Source of the DNA: Halanaerobiales bacterium
GTDB taxonomy: Bacteria > Bacillota > Halanaerobiia > Halanaerobiales > JADQBU01
Reading direction: 5' to 3'
DNA length: 6,879 nt
Assembly (NCBI GenBank): GCA_016278435.1
Contig: JADQBU010000044.1
Location: forward strand, 1-6,879
The position numbers and the translations under genes are program-made. Positions 1-6,670 of this stretch are shown one piece after another (position 1 is the first letter of the stretch; every line of letters begins with the position of its first letter). The notes beneath the pieces were generated by a model that was not told the origin of the DNA, made no database searches, and was given only the letters and a program-made list of their open reading frames with translations.

Positions 1-889
1 TTAATCTTCGTCTACGCCTTCTTGCATGTGCTTCTCTTATCTGTGAAAATGTGAAAATAGCCAGGCCTACCCAGATAAAGCCGAAACTTATCAGATGAAC
101 TGTCGTAAATTCCTCCTGAAAGACAAAGATGCCTAATATAAGACTTATGGTTGGGGCAATGTACTGTAAAAAACCCATACTGGACAAGGGAAGTAACTGA
201 GTACCCCTGGCAAAGAACAATAAAGGGATAGCTGTTGCCACCCCAGAGCCGATAAGAATTAACGTTGTAATACCAGAAACCTGACCAATGGCCCCTACCC
301 CACTTACCTGTCTAAAGATTATATATCCCAGGGCAACTGGTGTTAAAATGGCAGTCTCTGTGGCCAATCCCACTGTTGAGCCGACCGAAATGGTCTTTTT
401 CATAAGTCCATATAAAGCAAAAGATAAAGCTAAAGTTAAAGCAACCCAGGGTATCTTGCCATACCTGATAGTCATGATACCGACACCAATAGCAGCCAGT
501 ATTATCGATATGATCTGCCAGGAATTTAGATTCTCTTTTAAGACCACTACACTCAGTAAAATAACAAATAAGGGATTCATATAATAGCCCATACTTGTTT
601 CAACTATATGTTCAGCATTTACTGCCCAGATATAGACTCCCCAGTTAATCGATATAAATATGGTTGCAAAAAGGAGCCGGATTACATTCGATCTGGATTT
701 GAAGATTTCCTTAAACTGATCAAACTTCTTCTGAAAATATAAAATTATGAGAACAAAGGCTAAAGACCAGAAGATACGATGTGCAAGAATCTCCATGGGA
801 GCAACTTTATCTAATGCCTTCCAGTATATTGTCAAAAATCCCCAGAGGGTATAAGCAGCAATACCATAAACAAAACCCATCTTCTCCAT
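1..889 (-). CDS. rarD: RarD-type EamA/DMT superfamily permease, 3' end cut by the window edge
   Basis: This is an inner-membrane transporter of the drug/metabolite (EamA) superfamily, RarD branch; RarD is linked by name to chloramphenicol sensitivity, but its substrate is not established. My own minus-strand translation gives an uninterrupted 296-codon frame reaching base 1 without a stop. Family RarD proteins are about 295 to 300 residues, so very little is missing. Recognisable blocks are AAYTLWGF (11-18), PMEILAHRIFWS (31-42), INWGVYIWAVN (81-91), ETSMGYYMNPL (97-107), LSFALYGLMKK (155-165), SMGFLQYIAPT (238-248) and FIWVGLAIF (271-279). Hydrophobic stretches along the whole length fit ten membrane helices. 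The tail has six consecutive arginines, as expected for a cytoplasmic end. The ATG is preceded by GGAG eight bases upstream; an in-frame GTG nine bases earlier is less likely because it overlaps that ribosome site. The identity is secure, the substrate unknown. Confidence 0.93.
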   Translation of the reverse strand, partial: MEKMGFVYGIAAYTLWGFLTIYWKALDKVAPMEILAHRIFWSLAFVLIILYFQKKFDQFKEIFKSRSNVIRLLFATIFISINWGVYIWAVNAEHIVETSMGYYMNPLFVILLSVVVLKENLNSWQIISIILAAIGVGIMTIRYGKIPWVALTLALSFALYGLMKKTISVGSTVGLATETAILTPVALGYIIFRQVSGVGAIGQVSGITTLILIGSGVATAIPLLFFARGTQLLPLSSMGFLQYIAPTISLILGIFVFQEEFTTVHLISFGFIWVGLAIFTFSQIREAHARRRRRRL

Positions 890-969
890 TCTTCTCACTC
901 CACTTAAAAGTCTTTTTTCAGAATTCACAGAAATCTACCTACTATAGCCATCTTTTAAAACTACATATT

Positions 970-998
970 ATTATATACCATATATGGTCAGTTGTTAA
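970..998 (-). promoter_or_regulatory. Sigma-A-like promoter for the rarD-type gene
   Basis: On the minus strand a -35 box TTAACA (993-998) and a perfect -10 box TATAAT (970-975) are separated by exactly 17 bases. Transcription would begin near 963, giving a leader of about 75 bases before the ATG at 889. The -35 box overlaps the 3' remains of the SLOG relic. This strongly suggests that the rarD-type gene is transcribed on its own. Confidence 0.72.
977..988. promoter_or_regulatory. 12-bp palindrome ACCATATATGGT in the promoter spacer, candidate operator
   Basis: The perfect palindrome ACCATATATGGT lies wholly between the -35 and -10 boxes of the rarD-type promoter. A dimeric regulator bound there would block RNA polymerase directly. 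The symmetry and position are seen in the sequence; the operator role is inferred. An AT-rich core like this can also arise by chance, and no second copy was noticed in the window. Confidence 0.35.
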
Positions 999-1208
999 AG
1001 TCCAGTCCGGTACCACCTGTTTTATCACTTCTTTCCTCATCATTGACACACCCATCTGGAGTCCAGCAGACAATAAACTCCGAGGGAGTCTTTAAATCCT
1101 TGCCCTGTACTCTTTTTCAGCAAGTTTCATTGCTAAAACAGTCATTATCTTTTGAATTTCAGGAGGAGTATTTCTACTTCCACTACCTGTATAATATTTT
1201 AATGGCAA
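988..1208 (-). pseudogene. Relic of a phage-type SLOG/DprA-like Rossmann-fold protein, internally deleted and 3'-truncated
   Basis: A TTG start at 1206-1208 with the ribosome site AAAGGAGA (1217-1224) opens a short frame containing YYTGSGSRNTPPEI and ending at TAA 1092-1094. In a second minus-strand frame, overlapping that stop and running to TGA 988-990, the translation contains GKDLKTPSEF, IVCWTPDG and KTGGTG. As I recall, these motifs belong to one family of small SLOG/DprA-like (YspA/cpYpsA-related) proteins common in phages. There an N-terminal GSRxTPxEI is followed by SGGAxGADxAFE, then by CWTPDG and KTGGTGQAI. Here the SGGAxGAD centre is absent, the two parts are out of frame with a junction near 1110, and the sequence diverges right after KTGGTG. 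About 70 residues remain of a protein I expect to be 160 to 200 long. Two real functional peptides are a less likely reading. Family naming is from memory. Confidence 0.65.
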
Positions 1209-1268
1209 AATAAAGTTCTCCTTTGGTGAAAGGTTTTGATGAAATTATTTATTTTATATCATACAAGA

Positions 1269-1622
1269 TTATTCTGGCACTTCTACATGTAAATTGCCAA
1301 ATGAAATATAGTGGTCACTATAATAGACATCTATTTCAAAATAGAATTCTGTTGAACCATTTAGATCATCATGTAAATAAACTACCAGTGCTTCTATATC
1401 TTCATCACTTAAAGAATCATGGGTAATTAAAAGTGTCCCCTTAAACTGATCCTCAAGGAAATGAACAATGAAAGTTCCAATAATGTTATCATTCCTGGCT
1501 TCCTGGATAATAAATTCTTCACTGTAAGGGGTTCTTACTGACCTGTATAGTGTAAAGTCATGTCTTTCTAATGCAGCATCTTTACTGGCTTTTTTATTTA
1601 ATTTTACCACCTTATTTTTCAA
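1269..1622 (-). CDS. Hypothetical 117-residue acidic protein, TTG start
   Basis: I do not recognise this family. The frame starts with TTG (1620-1622), supported by GAGGT seven bases upstream; an upstream ATG within that site runs straight into a stop. The first 14 residues are lysine-rich (six lysines). The rest is acidic and alternates likely strands and helices, for example an FKGTLLITHD strand (60-69), a SDEDIEALVVYLHDDL helix (72-87), and a YFEIDVYY strand (94-101). There is no signal peptide or membrane segment, so a small soluble cytoplasmic protein is likely. It has its own extended -10 promoter about 70 bases upstream and sits 45 bases before the ribosome site of the SLOG relic, so the two may once have been co-transcribed. 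The ribosome site, promoter and natural-looking composition argue that it is a real gene. Confidence 0.72.
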   Translation of the reverse strand: MKNKVVKLNKKASKDAALERHDFTLYRSVRTPYSEEFIIQEARNDNIIGTFIVHFLEDQFKGTLLITHDSLSDEDIEALVVYLHDDLNGSTEFYFEIDVYYSDHYISFGNLHVEVPE

Positions 1623-1690
1623 TAAACTTACCTCATTTCTGTCACTTTTTATTCTTTTTATCTTTGTTAATTTCGAATCTATTAAATTTG

Positions 1691-1718
1691 ATTATAACAT
1701 ACTACCTGACTTCTTTCA
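1691..1718 (-). promoter_or_regulatory. Extended -10 promoter for the 117-residue gene
   Basis: On the minus strand TATAAT (1691-1696) is preceded by TG one base away (1698-1699), an extended -10 element. A weak -35 match, ATGAAA (1713-1718), stands 17 bases upstream. The start of transcription would be near 1684, giving a leader of about 60 bases that includes the GAGGT site. Confidence 0.6.
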
Positions 1719-1756
1719 TTAATTTCTCATTTTATATATGTCTTACTGATTTTTTT

Positions 1757-1784
1757 CTGCATTTTCCGGGCATCGGAAAAACAG
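1757..1784. other. Stem-loop in the gap between the C45 hydrolase and the 117-residue gene
   Basis: TTTTCCG (1762-1768) pairs perfectly with CGGAAAA (1774-1780) around the five-base loop GGCAT. Flanking CTG (1757-1759) and CAG (1782-1784) can extend the stem across a small internal bulge. Neither strand shows a T run right after it, so it is not a typical intrinsic terminator. The gap 1623-1897 otherwise holds a promoter, the operon-end hairpin and AT-rich sequence with no supportable gene. Confidence 0.4.
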
Positions 1785-1820
1785 ACAATTACCTGCATTT
1801 TTGTCTTTTAAAATGTTTTC

Positions 1821-1842
1821 AGGGGCCTTTTTAAGGGCCCCC
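1821..1842 (-). terminator. GC-rich hairpin after the C45 hydrolase gene, probable operon end
   Basis: About 55 bases past the stop of the C45 gene, GGGGCC (1836-1841 read on the minus strand) pairs with GGCCCC (1822-1827) around an eight-base loop. A G-T pair extends the stem to seven. The following minus-strand bases are TGAAAACATTTT, which is not a clean T tract, so termination may be partial or factor-assisted. Its place at the end of the transport operon and before the next promoter supports the call. Confidence 0.5.
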
Positions 1843-1897
1843 ATGGAGTGTTTAACTTGAATAAAGTTAAAATAAGCTATCTTAATCATTTTTCCAA

Positions 1898-3067
1898 TTA
1901 TTTAATTTCAAGGACATCCTCTGTCCACCTGTTTTCACAGGGGTTTCCAAGAGAGATATATGCAGAAAGCTGTTTTTCTTTAATCTCAATAACTACAGTA
2001 GAAACAGTCCCCGCCATTTTCCCTTCATATTCGTGATGAGAACAGGGTGTATTTGCACTGGGATAATATTTCTTAGTAGAGGAATCATAATGAGAGCTAA
2101 GTGCCTCTTTTCCTGCTTTCACGTCTATTTTGCCTTTTTTGCCGTCCAGAAAACGTTTAACTGTTTGAAATCTATAATCTGTACTGGACGGATGGTCTCT
2201 CATAACTAAAACCGGTTTAATATCATCAACAAGTGCATGATTGGTTAAGACAGCTGTTGATCCCTCTGGTGATATTTTTACAATGTTATTTGCTGCTACA
2301 TGACAGATTTTAACACTGGCCGTTTTGTCAGAAATTAAAAAATTAAATGCTGTCGGCGGTGGATATTCGGCTAAACCCTGAACAATTTCATCTGTAGATT
2401 CTTTATACTGAATCAAATGTCTCAGCAAGACCCACATCGGTATATTATAATCAAATACTTCATCCTTAACCCCTTTTTCCAGTGAAAGTCCAAATAAAAC
2501 AGTACCACTATCATTCCACATTCGATGATAACCTATGTATCCCGGAACCACCGGTGCGGCAAAACTCCTGCCCTTTGCAGGTGTAGCTTTTAATAATACC
2601 AAAAACTGATCTATATTTCTTGCACCATCATCATTATGGCCGCATATTAAATTGCCATTTCTGGTATCGTCAGCAAAAGAAGAAAAAGAAGAGCACATAT
2701 AACTGGGGTGTGTCTCAGGGGTGGGTAGAGAATTCAATAAATCCCAGCCGCAGTTTAAAATAAGAATATTTTTATAATCTACCTCAGCACCATCAGCTAT
2801 ACCTTTCATCTCTTCAATGTATTCATCACCAATCTGACCGAGTATAGCCTTCTCGTATTTCAGCGCTTCATCAATAATTTTAGATTTTTCAACACCTGTT
2901 ATTTCTACAAGTTTTTGTATAAATTCATCAGCAATTTTAGTAATCATGTATTTGCATATTTTGCCATGCTGGAATCCCAGATCATAAGGCTCTCCACTAA
3001 TCTCAATTACCGGCATTGTCCCCTGCCAGGGATAGGCTTTTTTAAATAAACTACTCCAATCTATCAT
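1898..3067 (-). CDS. C45 family Ntn-hydrolase (acyl-CoA:6-aminopenicillanate acyltransferase-like)
   Basis: Members of this family cleave or transfer amide bonds using an N-terminal cysteine exposed by self-cleavage. The 389-residue protein has the family layout: a helical N-terminal part with GEPYDLGFQHGK (25-36), the candidate nucleophile Cys125 in YMCSSFSSF (123-131), GHNDD (143-147), WNDSGTVLFGLS (184-195), TNHALV (275-280) and a C-terminal VSTVVIEIKEKQLSAYISLG (355-374). Cleavage before Cys125 would give chains of about 124 and 265 residues, close to fungal penicillin acyltransferase proportions. No signal peptide is visible, so it should act in the cytoplasm. The ATG at 3067 has GAGGTGA six bases upstream, and the gene follows the permease by 22 bases, so it is co-transcribed with the importer and probably processes its cargo. 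Fungal-type penicillin synthesis is not implied; an amidase for N-acyl amino acids or small peptides is more likely. Substrate unproven. Confidence 0.85.
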   Translation of the reverse strand: MIDWSSLFKKAYPWQGTMPVIEISGEPYDLGFQHGKICKYMITKIADEFIQKLVEITGVEKSKIIDEALKYEKAILGQIGDEYIEEMKGIADGAEVDYKNILILNCGWDLLNSLPTPETHPSYMCSSFSSFADDTRNGNLICGHNDDGARNIDQFLVLLKATPAKGRSFAAPVVPGYIGYHRMWNDSGTVLFGLSLEKGVKDEVFDYNIPMWVLLRHLIQYKESTDEIVQGLAEYPPPTAFNFLISDKTASVKICHVAANNIVKISPEGSTAVLTNHALVDDIKPVLVMRDHPSSTDYRFQTVKRFLDGKKGKIDVKAGKEALSSHYDSSTKKYYPSANTPCSHHEYEGKMAGTVSTVVIEIKEKQLSAYISLGNPCENRWTEDVLEIK

Positions 3068-3089
3068 AACATCACCTCATCAATAAATT

Positions 3090-3929
3090 TTAATCTTTTA
3101 CCTGTTTGGGATCTAAAGCATCTCTTAACCCATCGCCCAGAAAATTAAAGCTCAAAACGATTACCATTAAAACCAGACCCGGAAATGTTGCAATCCACCA
3201 TTGATTTGTTAAATAATTTCTTCCATCTGCTATAATATTACCCCATTCTGGAGCAGGAGGCTGTACCCCTACCCCCAGAAAACTGAGCCCGGCAGAAAAT
3301 AATATTGCCCAGGGGATTTCCAGTGTGCTAAAAACAATAGTTGTGGATATAATATTTGGTAATAAATGATCTTTAATTATTTTATAATTCATAGCTCCAA
3401 TAGCCTTTGCAGATTCAACATATAAGCTCTCACGAACAGAAAGAACTTCACCTCTTACCAATCTTGTAAAGTGTGCCCAGCTAATTACTGTCATAGCCAG
3501 TATAACAGGTAATATTCCTCCACCAAATGTACCTGCAATAACCAGGGCCAGTACCATGGGAGGTATGGAAAGCATGGTATCAACCAGACGCATTATTATT
3601 CTATCTATAAAACCACCGTAAAAACCGGCAATAAGACCGAGTATAGTACCAATTAATCCTTCTATAAATACAACACCAAATCCAATTAAAAATGAATACC
3701 GGGCTCCGGCAATAACCCTGCTTAAAACATCTCTTCCCAGATGATCAGTACCGAAAAGATGATCTCTGGTGGGAGGTTTTAAAATTGAAGTATAGTTCTG
3801 TTTAACTGGATTATAAGGGGCCAGCCACTGACCAAAGATGACAAGTATAAAAAAAATAAATACTATCACTGCACCCAGAATGGCTAACCTATTTTTACGA
3901 AAAACTTTTAAGAATAATTTAAATGACAT
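3090..3929 (-). CDS. Peptide-type ABC importer permease, OppC/DppC-like
   Basis: This is the second membrane subunit of a family-5 solute importer. From the ATG at 3929 it has 279 residues, normal for the family. A first membrane helix (about 15-33) is followed by the OppC N-terminal block HLFGTDHLGRDVLSR (57-71). Five further hydrophobic segments follow, with the ATPase-contacting EAA loop around YVESAKAIGAMNYKII (170-185) and HLLPN (188-192). FSAGLSFLGVGVQPPAPEWG (211-230) and a C-terminal LGDGLRDALDP (264-274) are also typical. A TTG one codon earlier (3932) is an alternative start. AAGGAG lies six bases before the TTG and nine before the ATG; I prefer ATG. Only 20 bases separate it from the upstream permease. 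The ATPases that must bind its EAA loop are not in the window. Confidence 0.93.
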   Translation of the reverse strand: MSFKLFLKVFRKNRLAILGAVIVFIFFILVIFGQWLAPYNPVKQNYTSILKPPTRDHLFGTDHLGRDVLSRVIAGARYSFLIGFGVVFIEGLIGTILGLIAGFYGGFIDRIIMRLVDTMLSIPPMVLALVIAGTFGGGILPVILAMTVISWAHFTRLVRGEVLSVRESLYVESAKAIGAMNYKIIKDHLLPNIISTTIVFSTLEIPWAILFSAGLSFLGVGVQPPAPEWGNIIADGRNYLTNQWWIATFPGLVLMVIVLSFNFLGDGLRDALDPKQVKD

Positions 3930-3949
3930 CAAGCTCCACTCCTTAATCT

Positions 3950-4891
3950 CTATTCTAATCTGATTCTGGGATCAGCAATCGCATAAGATATATCTGCCAG
4001 ATAATTTGCAAAAACTACTATTAAAGTGTAGCCAATTGCAACAGCCTGAATTAAAGGGTAATCTCTTTCAAATATTGCTGAAGTCAGTAGTCTGCCCATA
4101 CCCGGCCAGGAAAAAACCGTCTCTACAATAACAGAGCCGCCAAATAACCAGGGTATCTGTAGGCCGAGCATTGTTATGACCGGATTTAGAGCATTTCTTA
4201 ATGCATGTTTTAAAATTACTCTACTTTCTTTTAAACCCTTACTTCTGGCATAGATTACATAATCCTGTTTTAACACATTAAGCATACTGGAGCGTACAAT
4301 CCTGGTTAAGGATCCCATTCTGGGCAGTCCCAGGGTCAAAGCTGGTAAAATTAAATGGAGTAGATTATCCCAGGTGCCGATAGGTCCACCCATACCTGAT
4401 ATTGGTAACCAGGAAATACGGGTAGCAAATAATAACATAAACATTAAACCTAACCAGAATCTGGGCATAGATAACCAGAACAGGGAAAATAATGTCACAA
4501 TATTATCCACTATACTGTATTGCTTTACAGCAGAGATAACACCGCTAGCTATTGCCAGTGTGAGAGTTATTATAAAAGCTGCCATTGTTAATTCAATTGT
4601 ATTTACAATTCTTTCACCTACAAGTTCAAGAGTAGGAGCTTTACTGGCTATCGATTTTCCTAAATCCCCCTGTACAGCATTTTTAAACCAGATACCATAC
4701 TGAATCCAGAGCGGTTTATCCAGTGCCAGTTCATGTCTGAGTTCCTCTACTTTCTCCTGGGAAGCAAGTGGACCAAGTATTTGCCGGGCTGGATCTCCTG
4801 GTGCCAGCCGCATAGCAAAAAATACAATTATAGATACACCTATTAAAATAAATACCATAGATATACTTCTTCTAATCAAAAAACTAAACAT
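3950..4891 (-). CDS. Peptide-type ABC importer permease, OppB/DppB-like
   Basis: This is the first membrane subunit of the importer, 313 residues, the normal OppB/DppB length. It opens with a basic end and a helix (about 9-27), then RLAPGDPAR (28-36) and a periplasmic region with the family's GDLGKS (75-80). Further hydrophobic segments carry SMPRFWLGLM (141-150), LPALTLGLPRMGSLTRIVRS (182-201), the EAA loop DYVIYARSKGL to LRNALNPVI (210-239) and VIVETVFSWPGMGRL (254-268), and it ends with the hallmark DPRIR (307-311). The ATG has GGGAGGAT with six bases of spacing. It follows the binding-protein gene across a 78-base gap containing a stem-loop, with no room for a good separate promoter, so its level probably depends on read-through. 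Confidence 0.94.
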   Translation of the reverse strand: MFSFLIRRSISMVFILIGVSIIVFFAMRLAPGDPARQILGPLASQEKVEELRHELALDKPLWIQYGIWFKNAVQGDLGKSIASKAPTLELVGERIVNTIELTMAAFIITLTLAIASGVISAVKQYSIVDNIVTLFSLFWLSMPRFWLGLMFMLLFATRISWLPISGMGGPIGTWDNLLHLILPALTLGLPRMGSLTRIVRSSMLNVLKQDYVIYARSKGLKESRVILKHALRNALNPVITMLGLQIPWLFGGSVIVETVFSWPGMGRLLTSAIFERDYPLIQAVAIGYTLIVVFANYLADISYAIADPRIRLE

Positions 4892-4910
4892 TTTAATCCT
4901 CCCAGCCTGA

Positions 4911-4959
4911 TCAAAAAAATTTTGAAAGTAGATGATAGATAATACTACCTATCATCTAC
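4911..4959 (-). terminator. Intra-operon stem-loop with U-rich tail, attenuator or mRNA-stabilising element
   Basis: Ten bases past the binding-protein stop, GTAGATGATAG (4928-4938) pairs perfectly over 11 bp with CTATCATCTAC (4949-4959) around a ten-base loop. On the transcribed strand the stem is followed by TTTCAAAATTTTTTTGA. This resembles an intrinsic terminator of moderate strength inside the operon. In importer operons such elements commonly lower permease expression relative to binding protein, or protect the upstream message from 3' decay. Structure and tail are seen; the effect is inferred. Confidence 0.72.
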
Positions 4960-4969
4960 TCTTGAATTC

Positions 4970-6580
4970 CTACTCTTTACTTAACTCCAGTCCAAGAGAA
5001 AGATCTAACCACCAGGGATGCTGATCGAGTAATTCTAAACCCTGAACTTTGTTAACAACAGCTATACTATTTGTTCTAATAACCAGTGGTACTACAACCT
5101 GGTCTTTAATAACTATCTCCTGAACTTTACTGGCTGCTGTCTGTCTCTCTTCAGCAGTTTTACCCATCCTCATTATATCCAGCTGGCTTTCAATTTCTGG
5201 ATTTACATAACGAGCATAGTTCGGATTGGGAATTGATTGTTCTGCACAGATAAGATCAAGGGTAACTTCACCCATATTATAAGCCCATCCAGTTACAGTA
5301 AAGTCAAAATCTCCTGATTCCAGTTTGGCATTTGCTGCAGCAGAATCATAGATCTCGAGATTAACCTTGATTCCTACATCTTTTAACATTGACTGTACTA
5401 CCTCTGCCGGAATTTTGTATCTGGGTACATTTATTGCCACTAGATCCAGCACCAGTTCTTTCCCATCTTTAGTCCTGATTTCACCATTACTGGGGAGGGT
5501 CCAACCGGCTTCATCAAGTAGTTTTTTAGATTCTTCCGGATCATAATACAGATATGATTTGGCGAATTCCTTTGACCCCTCCCAGTAACCGGTAGAACTT
5601 GGAGGAAGTAAGCTTGTTGCTATCTGGCCGTAGCCCTGGAATGCTGCCTGTAGTACAGCCTCTCTACTTACAGCATGATTAATAGCTTCTCTTACTTTAA
5701 TGTTACGCATTAATTCCCGGTCCTGATTAAAGGAAATAAAGACAACCCGGAACGAAGATTTCATTAAAGTAGTAATATTTTTATCATCCTGAACTTCTTG
5801 AAGTAAAGATTCAGGAACTTTTTGAATCAAATCTACATTTCCATATCTTAATTCTGAAACCCTTGTTATTGGTTCGGGAATTATTCTGAATATAATTTTA
5901 TCCAGATGCGCAGGACCCTGATTGCTTAAAAATTCGGGACCATGATTATAATCAGGATTCTTTTTCAATACAACCTGACTGCCTCTATCCCATTGTTCAA
6001 ACATAAAAGGTCCAGTACCAACTACAGCGTCAAATCCATAGCGTTCTCCATATTTTTCTAACGCAGACGGTGACTGAATAATATTCCAGGGGTCAGCAAA
6101 ATAGGCTGCCAGCATAGGATATGGTCTCTCTAATTTCATCTCCAGCGTATACTCATCTGTTACATTCATCTCTCTTATCGGCTCAAACTGCCAGCCGTTA
6201 AAAGATTCCGGGAACATCCAGTTTTCCAGGTAATCTTTTAAACTCTCCGCATTAAAGGCAGTTCCATCATGGAATTTAATTCCTTCCTTAAGATGAAATG
6301 TCCAGGTAAGCTGATCCTGAGATACATCCCAGCTTTTAGCCAGTAGTGGCTTAACATTAAGATCTCCATCATATACTGTCAATGTTTCAGCAACAATTCC
6401 GAGTACCCTCAGTGGCTCAGCAAGTGCAGATTTAAAAACATCGAAAGTATCAATTTTTTCCTGTAAAGCAGAAACCAGAACATTTTCACCCATATCTCCC
6501 GCGGCCAGAGCAACAATTGATATACCAGTTAATACGATCGATAAAACAAGCAATATACATAACATTTTTTTGACAAACAT
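4970..6580 (-). CDS. Family-5 (Opp/Dpp-type) extracellular solute-binding protein
   Basis: It captures the substrate outside the cell membrane and delivers it to the two permeases downstream; 536 residues is typical for peptide, nickel or opine binders of SBP family 5. The N-terminus is a signal peptide: MFVKK, a hydrophobic core (about 6-23) and a likely type I cleavage after ALA (24-26). No cysteine follows the core, so it is not a lipoprotein; Cys8 is too early for a lipobox. Family blocks include LAKSWDVSQDQLTWTFHLKE (80-99), IKFHDGTAFNAE (101-112), VVGTGPFMFEQW (186-197), VVLKKNPDY (203-211), IRREA-like KVREAINHAVSREAV (295-309) and SLLPPSSTGYW (323-333). The ATG has GGGGG about seven bases upstream. 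I cannot tell the ligand; the neighbouring C45 amidase favours a peptide or N-acyl compound. Confidence 0.95.
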   Translation of the reverse strand: MFVKKMLCILLVLSIVLTGISIVALAAGDMGENVLVSALQEKIDTFDVFKSALAEPLRVLGIVAETLTVYDGDLNVKPLLAKSWDVSQDQLTWTFHLKEGIKFHDGTAFNAESLKDYLENWMFPESFNGWQFEPIREMNVTDEYTLEMKLERPYPMLAAYFADPWNIIQSPSALEKYGERYGFDAVVGTGPFMFEQWDRGSQVVLKKNPDYNHGPEFLSNQGPAHLDKIIFRIIPEPITRVSELRYGNVDLIQKVPESLLQEVQDDKNITTLMKSSFRVVFISFNQDRELMRNIKVREAINHAVSREAVLQAAFQGYGQIATSLLPPSSTGYWEGSKEFAKSYLYYDPEESKKLLDEAGWTLPSNGEIRTKDGKELVLDLVAINVPRYKIPAEVVQSMLKDVGIKVNLEIYDSAAANAKLESGDFDFTVTGWAYNMGEVTLDLICAEQSIPNPNYARYVNPEIESQLDIMRMGKTAEERQTAASKVQEIVIKDQVVVPLVIRTNSIAVVNKVQGLELLDQHPWWLDLSLGLELSKE

Positions 6581-6631
6581 TCTTTAACCCCCTTTATTTT
6601 GATTAATTCTTAAACTTTATTTACCTAAACA

Positions 6632-6639
6632 TCACCTCC
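6632..6639 (-). promoter_or_regulatory. Orphan consensus Shine-Dalgarno sequence (GGAGGTGA) with no usable start codon
   Basis: In the 90-base gap before the binding-protein gene the minus strand reads GGAGGTGATGTTTAGGTAA. This is a near-perfect anti-16S match, but no ATG, GTG or TTG lies 5 to 9 bases after it; the one ATG overlaps it and gives only three codons. It shares GAGGTGATGTT with the working site of the C45 gene. It may be a standby ribosome site, a micro-leader or the scar of a lost gene. No terminator hairpin or convincing promoter is visible in the gap, so read-through from the upstream gene is likely. Confidence 0.4.
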
Positions 6640-6670
6640 AAATAACAACTCAAAATTATAATTCCATTGT

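Noticed and set aside
288..584. 98-codon plus-strand open frame
   Set aside because: It lies inside the rarD-type gene, which has clear family motifs on the minus strand; no ribosome site or recognisable protein.
1220..1233. CCTTT/AAAGG hairpin before the SLOG relic as terminator of the 117-residue gene
   Set aside because: It has only five pairs and no T tract directly after it on the minus strand; its arm is simply the ribosome site AAAGGAGA.
781..1426. Several overlapping plus-strand open frames of 67 to 104 codons
   Set aside because: They run antisense to the rarD start, the SLOG relic and the 117-residue gene, have no convincing ribosome sites, and the plus strand shows no protein-like motifs.
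1757..1801. Direct repeat CTGCATTTT at 1757-1765 and 1793-1801
   Set aside because: Nine bases of AT-rich sequence, two copies only, with no further spacing pattern; compatible with chance and not a CRISPR or attachment site.
1571..2036. Plus-strand open frames of 87 and 62 codons
   Set aside because: The composition is phenylalanine-, leucine- and serine-rich as expected from antisense T-rich DNA; they overlap the 117-residue gene start and the C45 gene end.
4374..4703. 109-codon plus-strand open frame
   Set aside because: It is a shadow of the OppB-like permease, whose minus-strand motifs cover the whole interval.
6655..6660. Minus-strand TATAAT upstream of the binding-protein gene
   Set aside because: The best -35-like match, TTGAAG, is only 13 bases away, too close for a sigma-A promoter, and no extended -10 TG is present; kept only as a weak possibility.
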